Assembly (NCBI RefSeq): GCF_001050235.1
Contig: NZ_DF967972.1
Coordinates: 127,561 to 163,765 of the forward strand
Direction of reading: 5' to 3'
Origin: Longilinea arvoryzae
GTDB lineage: Bacteria > Chloroflexota > Anaerolineae > Anaerolineales > Anaerolineaceae
DNA length: 36,205 bases
This document shows positions 1 to 6,710 of this stretch, one piece after another. Every line of letters begins with the position of its first letter. Position 1 is the stretch's first letter. The notes under the pieces are model-generated. The model was not told where the DNA came from and made no database searches. It saw only the letters and a program-made list of their open reading frames with translations. Made by a program: the position numbers and the translations under genes.

Positions 1-962
1 CCGCTTTCGGCACCGACACCGGCGGTTCGGTGCGCCAGCCGGCCTCTTATTGCGGCGTCACCGGCATCAAACCCACCTACGGACGCGTCTCGCGCTACGG
101 GCTGGTGGCCTACGGCTCGTCGCTGGACACGGTCGGCATGTTCGCGCGCAGCGCCGAAGATGTGGCCCTGATTTTCCAGCACATGGCGGGCTGCGATTCG
201 CGCGACGCCACCAGCATGGATACCTCCGTCCCGGCCTACACGCCGTTGCCGGCCGGGCAATCGCTTAAGGGACTGCGCATCGGCGTGCCGCGCGAATATT
301 TCATCCCCGGCATGCAGGCCGAGGTGGAAAACGCCGTGAGGGCTGCCATCGCTCAGATGGAAAACCTGGGCGCCAGCGTGCACCCGGTCAGCCTGCCGCA
401 CACCGAATATGCCCTGCCAGTCTACTACCTGATCGCCCCCGCCGAAGCCTCCGCCAACCTGGCGCGCTACGACGGCGTGCGCTTTGGACTGCGCAAACCC
501 GCCGACGAACTCAAGCAGCTTTATTTCGACTCGCGCGGCGCCGGTTTCGGCCCCGAGGTCAAACGCCGTATCATGCTGGGCACCTACGCGCTCTCCGCCG
601 GCTATTATGACGCTTACTACGGCCAGGCCCAAAAAGTTCGCACGCTCATCAAGCGCGATTTCGAACAGGCCTTCGAGCAGGTGGACGTCATCGCCACGCC
701 CGTCGCGCCCACCACCGCCTTCCGCATGGGCGAACACAGCGACGACCCGCTGGCCATGTATCTCGAGGATGTTTTCACCCTGCCGATCAACCTGGCCGGC
801 GTACCCGGATTGGCTTTCCCGGTTGGCTTCGATCAAAACAACCTGCCCATCGGCATGCAACTGATGGGCCCGGATTTCCGCGAGGACCTGCTTTTCCGGG
901 TGGCGCACACCTACCAGCAGGTGACCGATTGGCACCTGCGAAAACCGACCCTTGCTGTATAA
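1..962 (+). CDS. gatA: Aspartyl/glutamyl-tRNA amidotransferase subunit A, C-terminal part (5' end outside window)
   Basis: This is the amidase subunit of GatCAB, which releases ammonia from glutamine so that GatB can amidate Glu-tRNA(Gln) or Asp-tRNA(Asn). The frame is open from the first base (first full codon at 3) and begins within the amidase signature, read as [13 protein letters not shown]. The serine after GG is the catalytic nucleophile of the Ser-cisSer-Lys triad; the lysine and cis-serine lie upstream of the window. About 319 residues are present, two thirds of a normal GatA, ending at TAA 960-962. No gatC is visible, and gatB lies about 27 kb away at 27610, so the complex is encoded at separate loci, as in many bacteria. 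The zinc-ribbon gene at 981 follows after only 18 bases and may be cotranscribed. Family assignment is very secure. Confidence 0.97.
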   Translation, partial: AFGTDTGGSVRQPASYCGVTGIKPTYGRVSRYGLVAYGSSLDTVGMFARSAEDVALIFQHMAGCDSRDATSMDTSVPAYTPLPAGQSLKGLRIGVPREYFIPGMQAEVENAVRAAIAQMENLGASVHPVSLPHTEYALPVYYLIAPAEASANLARYDGVRFGLRKPADELKQLYFDSRGAGFGPEVKRRIMLGTYALSAGYYDAYYGQAQKVRTLIKRDFEQAFEQVDVIATPVAPTTAFRMGEHSDDPLAMYLEDVFTLPINLAGVPGLAFPVGFDQNNLPIGMQLMGPDFREDLLFRVAHTYQQVTDWHLRKPTLAV

Positions 963-980
963 ATTCCAAACGGAGGTTTT

Positions 981-1223
981 ATGTCTCAGGCTACCGAACT
1001 ACTGGCACAAGAATTCGTCTGCTCCCGCTGCGGCACCAAAGGCGGTCAAACCCAGGAACTGGCCATGTCCGGCACGGGTATTTCACGCCTGCTCGAGATC
1101 CAACCTTACCGATATACTTTCGTTTCGTGCACCAACTGCGGCTATACCGAGGTATTCAACCTGGACATTCTCGAAGGGCGCGACGACCTGGGCACCTTCC
1201 TCGACGCGCTGTTTATGGATTAG
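981..1223 (+). CDS. Small zinc-ribbon protein (predicted nucleic-acid-binding)
   Basis: An 80-residue protein with two cysteine pairs, CSRCG near residue 14 and CTNCGYTEV near residue 50, spaced as in a four-cysteine zinc ribbon. It resembles the short bacterial family annotated as nucleic-acid-binding zinc-ribbon proteins (YpzJ/COG3478-like), which share the CxxCGYxE second knuckle and a tail rich in acidic and aromatic residues. The start is well supported: a GGAGGT ribosome site at 972-977 sits 4 bases before the ATG. The gene follows gatA by 18 bases and probably shares its transcript. A weak GC hairpin (1236-1254) lies just downstream. Its molecular role is unknown; nucleic-acid binding is the family prediction, not something seen here. 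Confidence 0.8.
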   Translation: MSQATELLAQEFVCSRCGTKGGQTQELAMSGTGISRLLEIQPYRYTFVSCTNCGYTEVFNLDILEGRDDLGTFLDALFMD

Positions 1224-1379
1224 AATTAACGGTAGGCGGCCCCGCGAGGGCTGCTCGAATTTTCGTCCGGGAGTCTAGCCGGTGGGCGGTCATATCGACT
1301 TTTCCTGCCGGCTTTCCAGTCTCTGGGTTTCACCAATCCTTCGTTTCGTTATACCCACCCTCACCTTTTTGGAGTTGGA

Positions 1380-3080
1380 ATGTCCCATCCTCTACCGCAA
1401 TCCGCAGACGCTTTGACCCACCTGACCTGGGCCGATATCGAGCCGCATTTCACCGAACTCAAACAAACCCGGCTCACCTCTCAAAACGTGGAAGTCTGGC
1501 TGGATCACTGGTCCGATCTGATCCGGACGGTGACCGAATCGAGCCAACGCCTGGCCGTCGCCGTCACGGTCAACACCGTGGACGAAGCCGCCGAAAAGGC
1601 CTACAACACCTTCTACGAAGAATTGTATCCGAAGGCCATGGCCGCCGATAACGAGCTCAAACTGATGCTGCTGCAAAGCGGCCTGCAGCCGGCCGGTTTC
1701 GAGCTTCAACTGCGCAATATCCGCGCTGAAGCCAATATTTTCCGCGCAGCCAACCTGCCGCTGATCGCCGAAGAGCAAAAGTTCACCACCGAGCACCAGA
1801 AGATTCTCGGCGCGCAGGTCGTCGAATGGGAAGGCAAGGAAGTCACCGTCCAACAGTTGCGCCCCGTCTACCAATCCACCGACCGCGCGCTGCGCGAAAA
1901 AGCCTGGCGCCTGGGAGCCGGGCGCCAACTCGCCGATCGGACTGCCCTCAACGAGCTGTGGCAAAAATACCTGCCGTTGCGCTTGAAGATGGCTGCCAAC
2001 GCCGATCAACCCGATTACCGTGCCTATATATGGCAGGTCCTGCAGCGCTTCGATTACACCCCGGCCGACTGCCGGAAATTCCACGACGCCATCGAAAAGG
2101 CCGTTGTGCCGGCCGCCCGGCGCATCTATGAACGCCGCCGCCAGCGCCTGGGCCTGGATACGCTGCGCCCGTGGGACCTGGACGTCGACCCGACCAACCT
2201 GCCCCCGCTGCGTCCCTTTAAGAGCGATGACGAGTTCAAGACCGGCGTCAGTTCCATCTTCCATAAGGTCGATCCGGTGCTGGGCGGCTATTTCGACACC
2301 ATGCGCAAGGAAGGTCTGCTGGATCTGGAGAACCGCAAGAACAAGGCTCCCGGCGGATACACCACCAGCTTCCCGGTTGCGAAGCGTCCGTTCATCTTTA
2401 TGAACGCGGTCGGCATGCATGACGATGTCCAGACCCTGCTGCATGAAGGCGGGCATTCCTTCCACGAATTCGAAAAGGCGCCCCTGCGTTACGCCCAGCA
2501 GATGAACGTGCCGATGGAATTCAACGAAGTGGCTTCGATGGGCATGGAACTGCTGGCTTCACCCTACCTGGCGAAGGAAGCGGGCGGCTTCTACACCCCG
2601 GCAGACGCCCGCCGCGCGCGCATCGAACACCTCGAAGGCGATATCCTCTTCTGGCCCTACATGGCGGTGGTGGATGCCTTCCAACACTGGGTTTATGAGA
2701 ATCCGGAAAAGGCCATGGACGCGGCCGAATGCGACGCCGCCTGGGGCCGCGAATGGCGCCGCTTCATGGTCGTGGTCGACTGGAGTGGTCTGGAAGACGA
2801 AATGGTCACCGGCTGGCAGCGCAAGCTGCACATCTTCCAGGTGCCGTTCTATTACGTGGAATACGGTCTGGCGCAGTTGGGCGCGGCTCAGGTGTGGCGC
2901 AACTCGCTTAAGGACCAGGCCGGCGCAGTCGCCAGCTATCGCAAGGCGTTGGCGCTGGGCGGCACGGCCACCCTGCCGCAGCTCTACCAGACCGCCGGAG
3001 CGCGCCTGGCCTTCGATGCCGGTACGCTGGGCGAAATGGTGTCGTTGATGGAAGCCAAAATCGCCGAGTTGGAAGGGTAA
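1380..3080 (+). CDS. M3 family oligoendopeptidase (PepF-like zinc metallopeptidase)
   Basis: A 566-residue cytosolic zinc peptidase of family M3B, expected to hydrolyse short peptides during peptide recycling. The thermolysin-type motif HEGGH lies at residues 355-359 and a candidate third zinc ligand, Glu383 in FNEVASMGMEL, follows 24 residues later, the spacing used by M3 enzymes. An all-helical N-terminal half of about 200 residues is typical. There is no signal peptide or membrane segment. The start ATG at 1380 is preceded by GGAGTTGGA, an acceptable ribosome site. Length matches PepF-type enzymes (about 560-600). The gene stands alone: a 156-base spacer precedes it, and a palindromic repeat begins 13 bases after its stop. 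Substrate range cannot be told from sequence. Confidence 0.93.
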   Translation: MSHPLPQSADALTHLTWADIEPHFTELKQTRLTSQNVEVWLDHWSDLIRTVTESSQRLAVAVTVNTVDEAAEKAYNTFYEELYPKAMAADNELKLMLLQSGLQPAGFELQLRNIRAEANIFRAANLPLIAEEQKFTTEHQKILGAQVVEWEGKEVTVQQLRPVYQSTDRALREKAWRLGAGRQLADRTALNELWQKYLPLRLKMAANADQPDYRAYIWQVLQRFDYTPADCRKFHDAIEKAVVPAARRIYERRRQRLGLDTLRPWDLDVDPTNLPPLRPFKSDDEFKTGVSSIFHKVDPVLGGYFDTMRKEGLLDLENRKNKAPGGYTTSFPVAKRPFIFMNAVGMHDDVQTLLHEGGHSFHEFEKAPLRYAQQMNVPMEFNEVASMGMELLASPYLAKEAGGFYTPADARRARIEHLEGDILFWPYMAVVDAFQHWVYENPEKAMDAAECDAAWGREWRRFMVVVDWSGLEDEMVTGWQRKLHIFQVPFYYVEYGLAQLGAAQVWRNSLKDQAGAVASYRKALALGGTATLPQLYQTAGARLAFDAGTLGEMVSLMEAKIAELEG

Positions 3081-3093
3081 ATATAAAATTATT

Positions 3094-3243
3094 GTAGGTT
3101 GGGTTGAGGGGTGGGTGAAATACAGATTTTGCCGGCTATTTCCCCACCCCGAAACCCAACATTCACGGCCGTAAGGAAATGTTGGGTTTCGTTTCGGCAT
3201 AGGCCGATTCAAGCTATTGTTAAAATCACTCAACCCAACCTAC
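3094..3243. repeat. Palindromic REP-like element, copy A
   Basis: A 150-bp element bounded by the 14-base inverted repeat GTAGGTTGGGTTGA / TCAACCCAACCTAC. Inside are a hairpin with stem GGGGTGGG/CCCACCCC and a second one with stem GAAACCCAACATT/AATGTTGGGTTTC, so it can fold into several stem-loops on either strand. It lies just after the oligoendopeptidase stop and upstream of the RAYT pseudogene. Copies B and C lie downstream. Copy A differs from them mostly in the loop of the first hairpin. It is interpreted as a RAYT-mobilised REP element. Confidence 0.85.
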
Positions 3244-3299
3244 GAAAACGGACATCGTTTTTCACAACAATCCATATACGATAACGCTATAATCAAATC

Positions 3300-3839
3300 A
3301 TGAAATACCGCCGCGTTTATGTTCCTGGTGGTACGTTCTTTTTTACCCTGGTGACTTACCAACGCTAGCCAATATTTTTTACCCCTGAATCTGTCGATCT
3401 TTTACGAAACGCTTTTCGATATACCATTGGCCGTATGCCGTTTACGATTATTGCCAGCGTGATTTTGCCCGACCACATTCATTTTATATGGGAATTGCCA
3501 TTGGAGTCAGGCGATTATTCCACACGGTGGCGTATGATCAAGAGTTACTTCACAAGGAATTGGAAAGTAAGCAATGGCCCGAGCGCATCAATCTCGCGCC
3601 AAAGTAAGGGAGAACGCGAGATATGGCAGCGCCGATTTTGGGAACACTATATTCGCAATGAAGATGATTTAGCATGCCATATCGAATATATACACTACAA
3701 CCCTGTCAAACACGGGTTGGTTGATTCACCGGTCAAGTGGAAATATTCAAGTTTTCTGAAATTCGTTCAAAATGGATATTATCCAACCAATTGGGGTGAA
3801 GACGGGCAGGTATGGTCCGGTGAGGAAGGAATGGAATAG
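3300..3839 (+). pseudogene. REP-associated tyrosine transposase (RAYT, Y1_Tnp/IS200-like), interrupted by an amber codon
   Basis: From ATG 3300 the frame reads MKYRRVYVPGGTFFFTLVTYQR, then TAG at 3366-3368, and continues in the same frame to TAG 3837-3839 (about 179 codons in all). Both parts are typical of RAYT proteins: the N-terminal FFFTLVTYQR strand, the HUH metal-binding motif in DHIHFIWELP, and the C-terminal EYIHYNPVKHGLV block. A tyrosine in EHYIRNEDD is the candidate catalytic residue. Family members often have Gln at the interrupted position, so a single CAG to TAG change is the simplest explanation. Restart at the internal ATG 3435 would keep the HUH motif but lose the first strand. 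RAYTs nick and join single-stranded REP hairpins; palindromic copies lie 56 bases upstream and 5 bases downstream. A TATAAT-like -10 box is present at 3290-3295. Confidence 0.88.
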
Positions 3840-3844
3840 CATTT

Positions 3845-3992
3845 GTAGGTTGGGTTGAGGGGTGGATCAATCCAGGATCGGACTGTCACGATTTCCACCC
3901 CGAAACCCAACGTTCACGGCCGTCACAATATGTTGGGTTTCGTTTCGGCATAGGCCGATTCAAGTTATTGTTAATCACTCAACCCAACCTAC
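3845..3992. repeat. Palindromic REP-like element, copy B
   Basis: A second copy, starting 5 bases after the RAYT stop, with the same 14-base terminal inverted repeat as copy A. Its first hairpin uses GGGGTGGA/TCCACCCC; relative to copy A the last base pair has changed from G-C to A-T on both sides, so pairing is kept. It is nearly identical to copy C, differing mainly by one extra C at about 3901. Confidence 0.87.
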
Positions 3993-4012
3993 GAAAACCA
4001 ATGCGAAGAACG

Positions 4013-4078
4013 TCACACCAATTTCGAGGCTTCGTCGTAGAGCGCCTTTTCTTGGTCCGTCTCCGGAATCAGATTTGT
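4013..4078 (-). pseudogene. 3'-terminal remnant of a second acyl-CoA thioesterase gene
   Basis: On the minus strand this stretch reads in frame NLIPETDQEKALYDEASKLV and then stops at TGA. The intact thioesterase at 4244-4657 ends ELAPVTEEEKALYDEASKLV. The last 13 codons are the same base for base, while the codons further upstream differ yet keep the frame and the L-P-T residues. The fragment therefore looks like the tail of a diverged paralogue, or a gene-converted copy, rather than a simple recent tandem duplication. It is cut off upstream by REP copy C and followed downstream by REP copy B. It has no start codon and should not be functional. Confidence 0.65.
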
Positions 4079-4223
4079 AGGTTGGGTTGAGGGGTGGATC
4101 AATCCAGGATCGGACTGTCACGATTTCCACCCGAAACCCAACGTTCACGGCCGTCACAATATGTTGGGTTTCGTTTCGGCATAGGCCGATTCAAGTTATT
4201 GTTAATCACTCAACCCAACCTAC
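4077..4223. repeat. Palindromic REP-like element, copy C
   Basis: The third copy lies 20 bases beyond the stop codon of the intact thioesterase gene. Together with its flank it matches copy B over about 211 bases (3841-4052 against 4073-4283) apart from one lost C in the first hairpin. On the minus strand it may act as a hairpin at the 3' end of the thioesterase message, but no T-tract follows it. Confidence 0.87.
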
Positions 4224-4243
4224 GAAAACCAATGCGAAGAACG

Positions 4244-4657
4244 TCACACCAATTTCGAGGCTTCGTCGTAGAGCGCCTTTTCTTCCTCCGTCACCGGCGC
4301 CAGTTCCAGGCCGTGCGGCTGGGGATTTCCCTGTAAATCCACGTGCACGAAGGTCATGAACCCGCGCACCGCGATCTGATCCGCGACATGCGCCTCGATC
4401 AGAACAATGATCTTGGTCCGCCCGACCTTTACGATTTGGCTCTTGAAGGTCACCACCTCACCCTTCTGGATCGGCCGGCTGAAGGTCATACCGTGGATTT
4501 TCACGCATACGATATTTTCCGGTCTGGTCGGCATCGCCGCTGAAATAAACCCGGACTCGACGAACCATTCCGCGCTCCGCCCGGCGTAAAGCGTGCCGTG
4601 GTGGTTCAGATCCTCGCCCTTCACCAGGTGCATGCTGGTATTCACCGGAAAACTCAT
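4244..4657 (-). CDS. Hotdog-fold acyl-CoA thioesterase
   Basis: A 137-residue single hotdog domain of the acyl-CoA hydrolase family (YciA/BFIT-like), which cleaves acyl-CoA to free acid and CoA in the cytoplasm. The characteristic segment is near residue 20, NHHGTLYAGRSAEWFVE, where the Asn-His-x-Gly helix start and the later acidic residue form the usual active site; the central strand VCVKIHGMTFSRPIQKGE also fits. The frame is open further upstream (to 4705), but ATG 4657 is chosen because AAGGAG lies 6 bases before it and the protein then begins at the domain boundary. It lies downstream of, and on the same strand as, the PLP enzyme, with a terminator between them, so it probably has its own promoter. 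The physiological acyl chain is unknown. Confidence 0.88.
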   Translation of the reverse strand: MSFPVNTSMHLVKGEDLNHHGTLYAGRSAEWFVESGFISAAMPTRPENIVCVKIHGMTFSRPIQKGEVVTFKSQIVKVGRTKIIVLIEAHVADQIAVRGFMTFVHVDLQGNPQPHGLELAPVTEEEKALYDEASKLV

Positions 4658-4814
4658 TTTCTCTCCTTGAGCATCGAAAATATCGGTCCAGTCGATTCTA
4701 AACACACCGGGTCATTTTGTCCATCATCTGGCCCAATCGACTCTCTGGACGGCATCCAGGTGGGCGCGACTCCGGTCCATCGAACCTCGTCCTGAAACAA
4801 CCACCCTTAATGAA

Positions 4815-4842
4815 AAAATACCGCCATTCCTGGCGGTATTTT
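4815..4842 (-). terminator. Intrinsic terminator after the Cys/Met PLP enzyme gene
   Basis: A perfect 12-bp stem AAAATACCGCCA / TGGCGGTATTTT with a 4-base loop. On the minus strand it is followed by a run of T. It lies 88 bases beyond the PLP enzyme stop at 4930 and 157 bases before the thioesterase start, so it separates the two genes; its symmetry could stop transcription in both directions. Confidence 0.85.
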
Positions 4843-4929
4843 ACTTTCATTGCTGATCATCTTCAGGCATTTGGATTTGACGCGGCTGCCCGGTTGTCAA
4901 TCGCTAACAGCTAAAGGCTAACCGCTTCC

Positions 4930-6168
4930 TTACGCCTTCTCCAGCGCGCAGTCCAGATCGCGGATGATATCCTCGACGTTTTCGATGCCCACCGAGAGGC
5001 GCACCAGGCCGTCGGTGATGCCGGCGCTCAGGCGTTCTTCGCGCGCCACGGCCGAATGGGTCATGCTGGCCGGATGCTCGATCAGTGTATCGACGTTGCC
5101 CAGGCTGACCGCCAGCGTGCAGGTCTGCACGTGGTTCATCAGGGCTTCACCCGCCTGCAGGCCGCCCTTCAATTCGAAGGAAATCATGCCGCCGTAATCG
5201 TGCATCTGGCGCCGGGCCAGGGCGTGATCGGGATGGCTCTCCAATCCCGGATAGAAAACGCGCGCGATCTTGGGATGGCTTTCCAGGTAACGCGCCACCG
5301 ACATGGCGTTTTCACAGTGGCGCTGCATGCGCAGTTCGAAGGTCTTCAGGCCGATATTCGCCAGCCAGGCGTCGAAAGGACTTTCCGAACCGCCCAGGGT
5401 CTTGAGCAGGCCGCCGAGGTCTTTGCGCACCCAATCGACGTGCCGGCTGATCACCGCGCCGCCGATCACCAGACCGTGACCGGAGAGGTACTTGGTCGTG
5501 GAATGCACCACCACGTCCGCGCCCAGCGTCAACGGGCGCTGGCAGTAGGGCGAGGCAAAGGTATTGTCGACCATCAACCAGGCCTTGTGCTGATGAGCGG
5601 TCTCAGCCACGCCGGCCAGATCGACCAGCGCCATGGTGGGGTTGGCCGGGGATTCGGCGTAAGCCAGCACGGCTTCGGGATGCTGCTCGAAGGCGGCGGC
5701 CCAGTTTTCGACCGATGGATCGGTCAACCAGACCGTTTTGATGCCATAATTCGGGGCCACGTTCTTGAGGAAGGTGTGGGTTGCGCCGTACAGGGCTTCC
5801 TGGGCGATGACGGTCTGGCCGCTTTTCACGCAGGCCAGCACGGCCGTCGAAACCGCCGCCATCCCGGAGGAAAACACCAGCCCATCCGAGATCTCTTCCA
5901 GGGGCCGCCCGGGAGCGGCGCGCAGCAGATCGAACCCTTCCAACGCGGCATATTTCTGGGCCAGTTGGCGGGTGTTGGGATTTCCCATACGGGTGTAGAC
6001 GTAACCGGGATCATCGCCCTTGAAAATGGCGGCGCCGGTCGCTACGTCCGGAAAGCTGAAGGTAGAGGTCTGATAAATTGGGGTGATGTGAGAGTGAAGC
6101 GGGTTGTGCCCTTCCCCAACATGATTCACCAACGTACTCAATCCCTGCTTTGGGTCGATGTTGGTCAT
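4930..6168 (-). CDS. Cys/Met metabolism PLP-dependent enzyme (trans-sulfuration family)
   Basis: A 412-residue fold-type I PLP enzyme of the family that includes cystathionine gamma-synthase, cystathionine gamma-lyase, O-acetylhomoserine sulfhydrylase and methionine gamma-lyase. PLP-binding features are all visible: YTR at 58-60 (phosphate contact from the partner subunit), SSGMAAV near 100-106, Tyr127 stacking on the ring, Asp201 in VDNTF, and the Schiff-base Lys226 in HSTTKYLSGHG. The residue after YG-A-T where methionine gamma-lyases carry their characteristic cysteine (YGCT) is alanine here (YGAT, 127-130), which argues against a classical methionine gamma-lyase. The exact substrate is left open. 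An insertion of about 12 residues near 82-94 is specific to this protein. The start has AGGAGA 5 bases upstream, and a strong terminator follows the gene. Confidence 0.9.
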   Translation of the reverse strand: MTNIDPKQGLSTLVNHVGEGHNPLHSHITPIYQTSTFSFPDVATGAAIFKGDDPGYVYTRMGNPNTRQLAQKYAALEGFDLLRAAPGRPLEEISDGLVFSSGMAAVSTAVLACVKSGQTVIAQEALYGATHTFLKNVAPNYGIKTVWLTDPSVENWAAAFEQHPEAVLAYAESPANPTMALVDLAGVAETAHQHKAWLMVDNTFASPYCQRPLTLGADVVVHSTTKYLSGHGLVIGGAVISRHVDWVRKDLGGLLKTLGGSESPFDAWLANIGLKTFELRMQRHCENAMSVARYLESHPKIARVFYPGLESHPDHALARRQMHDYGGMISFELKGGLQAGEALMNHVQTCTLAVSLGNVDTLIEHPASMTHSAVAREERLSAGITDGLVRLSVGIENVEDIIRDLDCALEKA

Positions 6169-6362
6169 TCGTTTCTCCTGAAAATTATTTTCTTTAGTTG
6201 ATTATACAGATCAAAAAGAGCTTCCAGGCCCTGGGCCGGAAGGATGTGACACAGAACCGGAGGAAAGTCACCCCACGAACGATGAAATTAACCCGCTCGA
6301 TCTGACAATTTCACCCCCGTCCGAATCAAGGGAGCGACCGGCCCACGGGCGCGGCGCTGGAA

Positions 6363-6391
6363 TTGACGTTTCCTCCATCCTCTGGTATCCT
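6363..6391 (+). promoter_or_regulatory. Sigma-70-type promoter of the SRP RNA gene
   Basis: TTGACG (6363-6368) and TATCCT (6386-6391) are separated by exactly 17 bases. The first base of the SRP RNA closing stem (6398) is 7 bases after the -10 box, the expected distance for a transcription start. Confidence 0.78.
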
Positions 6392-6397
6392 TAACCC

Positions 6398-6506
6398 GCG
6401 ACCGGGCGGGACCGGCGCGGCGGAAACCTTCGAACCCCGACAGGTCCGAGAGGAAGCATCGGTAAGGAGGCCCTTCCGGGCGCCGCCGGCAAACCTGCCC
6501 GGTCGC
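6398..6506 (+). ncRNA. ffs: Signal recognition particle RNA, small bacterial type (4.5S)
   Basis: This RNA pairs with Ffh to target membrane proteins cotranslationally. The diagnostic domain IV is present at about 6437-6462: CAGGTCC, a GNRA tetraloop GAGA, then GGAAGCA, flanked by complementary CCGA and TCGG. The ends close as a long hairpin: GCGACCGGGCGGG at 6398-6410 pairs with CCTGCCCGGTCGC at 6494-6506, and a second GC-rich helix (CCGGCG/CGCCGG) lies inside. The predicted RNA is about 109 nt, the usual size for the small bacterial form. The terminal helix is followed by ATTTTT (6507-6512), so it can double as a terminator, and a promoter with ideal spacing precedes it. No protein-coding frame here looks real. 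Boundaries are estimates from pairing. Confidence 0.88.
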
Positions 6507-6510
6507 ATTT

Positions 6511-6668
6511 TTAAGAGAACTCACCACGGAGACACGGAGGACACGGAGAAGAAAAAAAATAAAAAGAGAAGTGCGTAACCATTTTTCGATGCCAGCAATC
6601 ATCTGTGTTAATTTATTCTTCTCAAAAAGTGGTCTTCTCCGTGATCTCCGTGTCTCCGTGGTGATTAA
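6511..6668. repeat. Dispersed inverted-repeat element of the CACCACGGAGACACGGAG type (MITE-like)
   Basis: Two 31-base arms, 6521-6551 and 6634-6664, are inverted copies with two mismatches and contain the tandem submotif CACGGAGA. The outer ends are marked by TTAA at 6511-6514 and 6665-6668. The roughly 80-bp centre has no coding signal. Similar CACCACGGAGACAC arms are common between genes in many bacterial phyla and give rise to spurious peptides. The left edge touches the T-tract of the SRP RNA terminator. Confidence 0.75.
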
Positions 6669-6710
6669 CACCCCAAGTTTTCGATATCCTAAATCTAGAA
6701 ACAACGGCTC

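Noticed and set aside
3366..3368. Amber codon in the RAYT gene as evidence of stop-codon reassignment
   Set aside because: Other genes in the window end at TAG, TAA and TGA in the usual way, and no second in-frame TAG inside a clear gene was seen. A single nonsense change is simpler.
3094..4223. CRISPR array
   Set aside because: The repeats are few, ~150 bp long, internally palindromic and not regularly spaced; no cas genes are present.
3862..4359. Short frames inside the REP copies with near-identical peptides
   Set aside because: Their similarity simply reflects the repeated palindromes; they have no ribosome sites or family features.
5056..6201. Long plus-strand frame opposite the PLP enzyme gene
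   Set aside because: Its translation has no family features and mirrors the codon bias of the convincing minus-strand gene.
6521..6578. Peptide frame HHGDTEDTEKK inside the inverted-repeat arm
   Set aside because: This is the usual spurious translation of the CACCACGGAGACAC repeat.
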